From: Gemmatimonadales bacterium
GTDB lineage: Bacteria > Gemmatimonadota > Gemmatimonadetes > Longimicrobiales > Gaopeijiaceae
DNA length: 64,000 nt
Direction of reading: 5' to 3'
Assembly (NCBI GenBank): GCA_007692665.1
Contig: REBP01000109.1
Location: forward strand, 36,135 to 100,134
Positions 60,691 to 64,000 of the stretch are shown here, piece by piece (position 1 is the first letter of the stretch; each line of letters opens with the position of its first letter). Below the pieces are notes generated by a model. That model saw nothing but the letters and a program-made list of their open reading frames with translations, was not told the DNA's origin and searched no databases. The translations under genes and the position numbers were made by a program.

Positions 60691-60824
60691 GCAGGACTCC
60701 TTGACGTCGTAAGGGTGGGGCCCCGGGCGGCCGGGGCGTTCGAACCCATGCAAGGTACCGCGGCGTCGAGTATTGGTGCAGGGGGTAGTGGGGGTTATTT
60801 TGCAGAAACACGTTTAACGTAATC
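60691..60824. promoter_or_regulatory. Divergent control region between glnN and the DUF234 ATPase gene
   Basis: A short A/T-richer island, rare in this window, separates two divergent starts. It contains the perfect palindrome ACGTT-T-AACGT (60810-60820), only a few bases upstream of the ATPase start. Shared regulation is plausible; no individual -10/-35 pair is convincing. Confidence 0.45.
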
Positions 60825-62387
60825 ATGGATCTGCTAATTTGCAGGGAGGGTGCGGAGTTGCTCAGTCCATCTCCGGTGGTCGAGGTCCTGCGGGCCCGAA
60901 TCCGGACGCCCTGGCCCGCCCTGCACCTGCTGACCGGGCCCGCCGGCGTGGGGAAGACCGTGGTCCTGCGCCAGGCGCTGGCGGGGCACCCGGCCGCCCT
61001 CCACTGGGACGTCCCGCCCCTGGAGGAGGATGGCGCCCTGGAGGACCTGGACCGCCTCCTCTCCGCCGCGCTGGGGGAGCTTCCCTCCGTCCGTGCACGC
61101 CCCGACCTCCTCCCCCTGCCCGGTGCGGGGCTCCGGTGGCGGGAGCGCCTGGAGGGGGCCCTGATGGCGCTGGGGGCGCGGGGCGAGGCGGAGAGGGGAC
61201 CGGAGGGCGGGGCGCACGGCGGGGCAGGGGTCCTGGTCCTCGACGGCATGGGGGAACTGGCCGGCGCGCGCCGGCACCTTCCGGACGAGGTGCTCGAACT
61301 CTGGGGAGAGATCCGCGACCGGGGGCTGCCGGTGCACCTGGTCACGACCTGGAGGACCCCGCCCCCTGCAGAGTGGCGCCGCGAGGGGGAGCCCCTCGAG
61401 CTCTCGGCGCACCCGTTCCGTGCCGCGGCTCGAGCCCACGGGGCCCGGACCGCGGAGGAGGGGTTCCAGCGGTGGGCCATTTTCGGGCACCACCCCGCCC
61501 ACCTCCCGCGCACCCCGCCCCGTGGGAGCCACGCCGGCCGCGGCGACCGCGTGGGCCCTGACGGGGCCGCACTCCGCGACGCTGTCGTGGAGCGTATCCT
61601 GACCCCCGGGGGCGACCTTCACGACGCGCCCCTCCACCGGCTCGCCGCGCAGGTGCAGGTGCCCCGGCGCTACCTGGAAATCCTGGTGGCCCTCGCCCGG
61701 GGCGCGTCGGGGTGGGGAGGCATGGCCACCCGCGTCGCCGGCGGAGCGGGGAACCGTCTCGCCCCCTATCTCCGGCGCCTCGAGGCGGACGGATGGATCC
61801 GGGTGCTCCATCCCCTGGACGGCCGGGCCGGGGGGCGCCAGCGGCGCTACGCCCTGGCGGACCCCTTCAGCGCCTTCTGGTTCGGCCATGTCCTCCCCAT
61901 CCGGAGCCTCCTCCACCGCGAGGACCCCGGGCGGGTCTGGGACCGGCACCTGGCGCCGGCGCTTCCGGGGTACCTCGCTCTCCGGCTGCCGGAACTGGCG
62001 CGACTCTGGATCGAGGGTCACGCCACCGAGCGGCTCCCCGCCGCCGCCCGGGAGGTGGGGGCCCTCTGGACCGGAGATGTGGAGCTCGACGTGGCCGCCC
62101 GACTTGCCAATGGACAGGTCTGCTATGGAATCTGCCAGGGGCCCACGGGGGAGGGCGATCGGGACCCGCAGCCGGGGCCCGGTGGGACCGTCGCGGAGGA
62201 TGTGGCCCTCTTCATCGAGCTGGAGCGGAAGATGCGCGACGTCCGGTGGGGGATCGGCCGGGAGGCCCGCGCACCCCTCGTCTTCCTGGCCCGGAGACCC
62301 TCCGACGAACTGCGCCGGCGGGTGGCCCGGACCTCACTCGGACGCATCCTGACCCTCGACGACCTGATGGGAGAACTGAGGCCATGA
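60825..62387 (+). CDS. AAA-type ATPase with C-terminal DUF234 domain
   Basis: A 520-residue protein of the archaeal/bacterial ATPase group with DUF234. The Walker A is GPAGVGKT (38-45) and the Walker B-like strand is VLVLDGMGEL, with Gly where Glu/Asp is common. The C-terminal DUF234 part starts at about ADPFSAFWFGHVLP and contains the nuclease-like core (ALWTGDVELDVAARLANG), where the usual Lys of ECKW is replaced (YGICQ). A helix-turn-helix region (RLAAQVQVPRRYLEILVALAR in part) lies between. The function is unknown; relatives occur near mobile or defence genes. No clear ribosome-binding site precedes ATG 60825. Its stop overlaps the next start (ATGA). Confidence 0.78.
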   Translation: MDLLICREGAELLSPSPVVEVLRARIRTPWPALHLLTGPAGVGKTVVLRQALAGHPAALHWDVPPLEEDGALEDLDRLLSAALGELPSVRARPDLLPLPGAGLRWRERLEGALMALGARGEAERGPEGGAHGGAGVLVLDGMGELAGARRHLPDEVLELWGEIRDRGLPVHLVTTWRTPPPAEWRREGEPLELSAHPFRAAARAHGARTAEEGFQRWAIFGHHPAHLPRTPPRGSHAGRGDRVGPDGAALRDAVVERILTPGGDLHDAPLHRLAAQVQVPRRYLEILVALARGASGWGGMATRVAGGAGNRLAPYLRRLEADGWIRVLHPLDGRAGGRQRRYALADPFSAFWFGHVLPIRSLLHREDPGRVWDRHLAPALPGYLALRLPELARLWIEGHATERLPAAAREVGALWTGDVELDVAARLANGQVCYGICQGPTGEGDRDPQPGPGGTVAEDVALFIELERKMRDVRWGIGREARAPLVFLARRPSDELRRRVARTSLGRILTLDDLMGELRP

Positions 62388-63208
62388 CATCCAGGACCGA
62401 AACCCCTTCATCTTCCGGGGCACCGTCGCCCGGCCGGGCGCTCGTGACGGGCGCTTCGTCGGGCATCGGCGACGCCATCGCCCGCGAACTCGCGTCCCGG
62501 GGGTGGGATCTCGTCCTCACGGCCCGTTCGGAGGAGCGACTCCATCGCCTGGCGGACGAACTCCGCGAGCGGCACGGGGTGGGCGTGCACGTGATCTCCG
62601 AGGACCTGTCGGATACGGAGGCGCCGGCCCGACTGGAGGCGCGGACCGAGGGCGCGGGCCTTCCCGTCGACCTCCTTGTGAACAACGCCGGTTTTGGCCG
62701 GATCGGGCCGCTCCTGGCGCAGGAGGCAGAGGATGCGAACGCCATGATCGCGGTGAATGTGACCGCGGTCACGGAACTCCTCCGCCGCTTTGCTCCCCAC
62801 ATGGTGGCCCGGGGAGGAGGCCGGATCCTGAACGTCGCGTCGACGGCCGCCTTCCAGCCCGGTCCCCTCATGGCCGTGTACTATGCCACGAAGGCCTATG
62901 TCGTCTCCTTCTCGGAGGCGGTCAGAAACGAGCTGGCGTCGTCCGGTGTGACGGTGACGACGCTCTGCCCCGGGGTGACGGGGTCGGAGTTCCACGAGCG
63001 CGCGGGGATGCACGGGGATTCGGTGCTCGAGCGACTCCGCCCCGCTTCGGCGGAAGAGGTGGCCCGGTTCGGCGTGGAGGCAGCGCTTCTGGGGAAGGGC
63101 GTGGTGATCCCCGGTCGGCTGAACCGGATCCTCGCCACCGCCGTGCGCTTCGTGCCCCGGAGCATCGTCCCCGCCATCGTTCGCCGCATCCAGGAGGGCC
63201 GGGGCTGA
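62384..63208 (+). CDS. Short-chain dehydrogenase/reductase
   Basis: A 274-residue classical SDR. The nucleotide-binding motif is TGASSGIG (22-29), NNAG follows in the middle, and the catalytic YxxxK reads YYATK near 166-170 with Ser about 13 residues earlier (NVASTAAF). It resembles the DltE/YqjQ type that has a C-terminal extension toward a membrane-proximal helix (VRFVPRSIVPAIVRRI). Reduction of a ketone with NAD(P)H is the general reaction; the substrate is unknown. The start overlaps the ATPase stop by four bases. The stop lies in the first unit of a 13-bp repeat tract. Confidence 0.9.
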   Translation: MTSRTETPSSSGAPSPGRALVTGASSGIGDAIARELASRGWDLVLTARSEERLHRLADELRERHGVGVHVISEDLSDTEAPARLEARTEGAGLPVDLLVNNAGFGRIGPLLAQEAEDANAMIAVNVTAVTELLRRFAPHMVARGGGRILNVASTAAFQPGPLMAVYYATKAYVVSFSEAVRNELASSGVTVTTLCPGVTGSEFHERAGMHGDSVLERLRPASAEEVARFGVEAALLGKGVVIPGRLNRILATAVRFVPRSIVPAIVRRIQEGRG

Positions 63209-63290
63209 ACGTCGGGGCTGAGAGTCTGGGCTGAGAGTCGGGGCTGAGAGTCTGGGCTGGGAGTCTGGGCTGGGAGTCTGGCTGGGGAGC
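63201..63290. repeat. 13-bp tandem repeat after the SDR gene
   Basis: Seven units of GGGGCTGAGAGTC type (63201-63213, 63214-63226, 63227-63239, 63240-63252, 63253-63265, 63266-63278, partial to 63290) run head to tail. The first contains the SDR stop. They lack spacers and lie between two convergent genes, where nothing else is visible to 63383. Confidence 0.9.
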
Positions 63291-63383
63291 GGGGCTTGAG
63301 GAGCGCGCCGGGGCCCACAGCCCTCGGACGACGGCGCCCCAGCGCCCGAAAGGCACCTCGTCGATCCGGGCGGGAGCTGCAGG

Positions 63384-64000
63384 TCATTCCTGGCGGACTC
63401 TCGAGGACTCACTCAGCCGGAGCAGGTTCTCGCGCATGAGTTCGCGGACGGGGAAGAGGCGGCGCTCGACGTCGAGGCGGGGGAGTTCGAAGCGGCCGTC
63501 GTAGTGGGTGCCGCCGTGGGGGTCGCGGAAGACGAGGCGGCCGCCTGGGAGCGCTTCCATCTTCCAGCCGCCCTCGTGAAGGAGGCGGTGGTGATGCAGG
63601 CAGATGAGGACGCAGTTCTCGAGCGAGGTTTCGCCCCCGTCGGCCCAGTGGCGGATGTGATGGGCCTCGGTGTAGCGGAGCCCGCAGCCGGGGAAGCGGC
63701 ACCCGCGGTCCCGAGCCTCGAGGGCGCGGCGGAGGGCGGGGCTCACGACGCGGCGGGCGTGCCCCGCGTCGGCGACCCGGCCCTCGGCATCGAGAAAGAG
63801 GGGCACCACGGTCGAATCGCAGCAAAGGCGCCGGGACGTTTCATGTGAAACGCGCACCCCGTCATCGAGGTGGGAACAGCCGGCGCCACAGGTGGGGTCG
63901 TCCTCGCGGAGGGCGTCCATTTCCACGTGCAGCATGACCTGGTAGCGCCCGGCGCGGGAGCCGGAGAGCGGGAAGGGGGTGGGAGCCGCGGGAGCCTCGG
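63384..64000 (-). CDS. HNH endonuclease (DUF222 type), N-terminus outside the window
   Basis: The frame is open to the right edge, so only the last 205 codons or so are visible. RYQVMLHVEMDAL near the edge matches the end of the DUF222 region that precedes many HNH nucleases. The HNH domain is complete: CRFPGCGLRYTEAHHIRHWADGG and ENCVLICLHHHRLLHEGGW (each in part), with paired Cys, His-His and the final His of the metal site. These DUF222-HNH proteins are common, often multi-copy, and probably mobile; the target is unknown. The stop is at 63384, 100 bases after the repeats. Confidence 0.9.
   Translation of the reverse strand, partial: EAPAAPTPFPLSGSRAGRYQVMLHVEMDALREDDPTCGAGCSHLDDGVRVSHETSRRLCCDSTVVPLFLDAEGRVADAGHARRVVSPALRRALEARDRGCRFPGCGLRYTEAHHIRHWADGGETSLENCVLICLHHHRLLHEGGWKMEALPGGRLVFRDPHGGTHYDGRFELPRLDVERRLFPVRELMRENLLRLSESSRVRQE

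Noticed and set aside
63201-63290. CRISPR-like array
   Set aside because: Short contiguous 13-bp units without spacers.

Overview
The window is one continuous piece of a very G+C-rich bacterial chromosome with dense, often overlapping genes. SusC/SusD outer-membrane pairs, a two-domain UspA, type III glutamine synthetase, NrfHA, a non-hydrolysing UDP-GlcNAc 2-epimerase and the general gene style point to a Gram-negative member of the Gemmatimonadota or a near relative. That placement is inferred from gene families, not from a marker-gene tree. No rRNA, prophage, plasmid genes or CRISPR array were seen. One tRNA (anticodon CAU) and one degenerate IS1595-like transposase are present.

Layout. 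1-7.8 kb (minus): a SusC-like TonB receptor cut by the window edge, then a SusC-SusD pair and a monohaem cytochrome c lipoprotein. The two SusC genes share nearly the same promoter and leader. 8.1-17.5 kb (plus): an efflux operon of adaptor, TolC-like protein and two different RND permeases. 17.6-22.9 kb (plus): gltX, a LexA-like repressor without its protease residues, tadA, a GHL10-type lipoprotein and an alpha/beta hydrolase. 22.9-25.7 kb (minus): a tandem UspA and an NhaC-type antiporter. 26.0-29.1 kb (plus): pyrR-pyrB-pyrC with a structured leader, then rpsT (minus). 29.7-34.9 kb (plus): scpA-scpB-rluB-upp, an eRF1-like protein and wecB.

34.9-37.8 kb (minus) holds the most unusual locus: a GNAT/C39-peptidase fusion, a RimK-type ATP-grasp ligase and a 70-residue membrane protein. 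Then follow tRNA-CAU, a rhomboid protease, a REC-PAS-PAS regulator coupled to a GGQ release-factor-like protein, an AI-2E family transporter, a conserved hypothetical protein and the transposase relic. 43.8-53.0 kb has a secreted coiled-coil protein of unknown function, a DMT transporter, a BON-MscS channel, a histidine kinase/NtrC pair, a DegT-type aminotransferase and a pseudo-receiver/degenerate GGDEF protein. 53.4-64.0 kb has nrfHA for ammonifying nitrite reduction, a second MscS channel, an atypical ketoacyl synthase, type III glutamine synthetase divergent from a DUF234 ATPase, a short-chain dehydrogenase and an HNH endonuclease cut by the window edge.

Recurring themes are start/stop overlaps inside operons, GC-rich inverted repeats that often overlap the stop codons of convergent genes, and short tandem repeats: 12-bp units inside reading frames and 13-bp units between genes. 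Nitrogen metabolism (nrfHA, glutamine synthetase) and pyrimidine metabolism (pyrRBC, upp) are the clearest pathway groupings.
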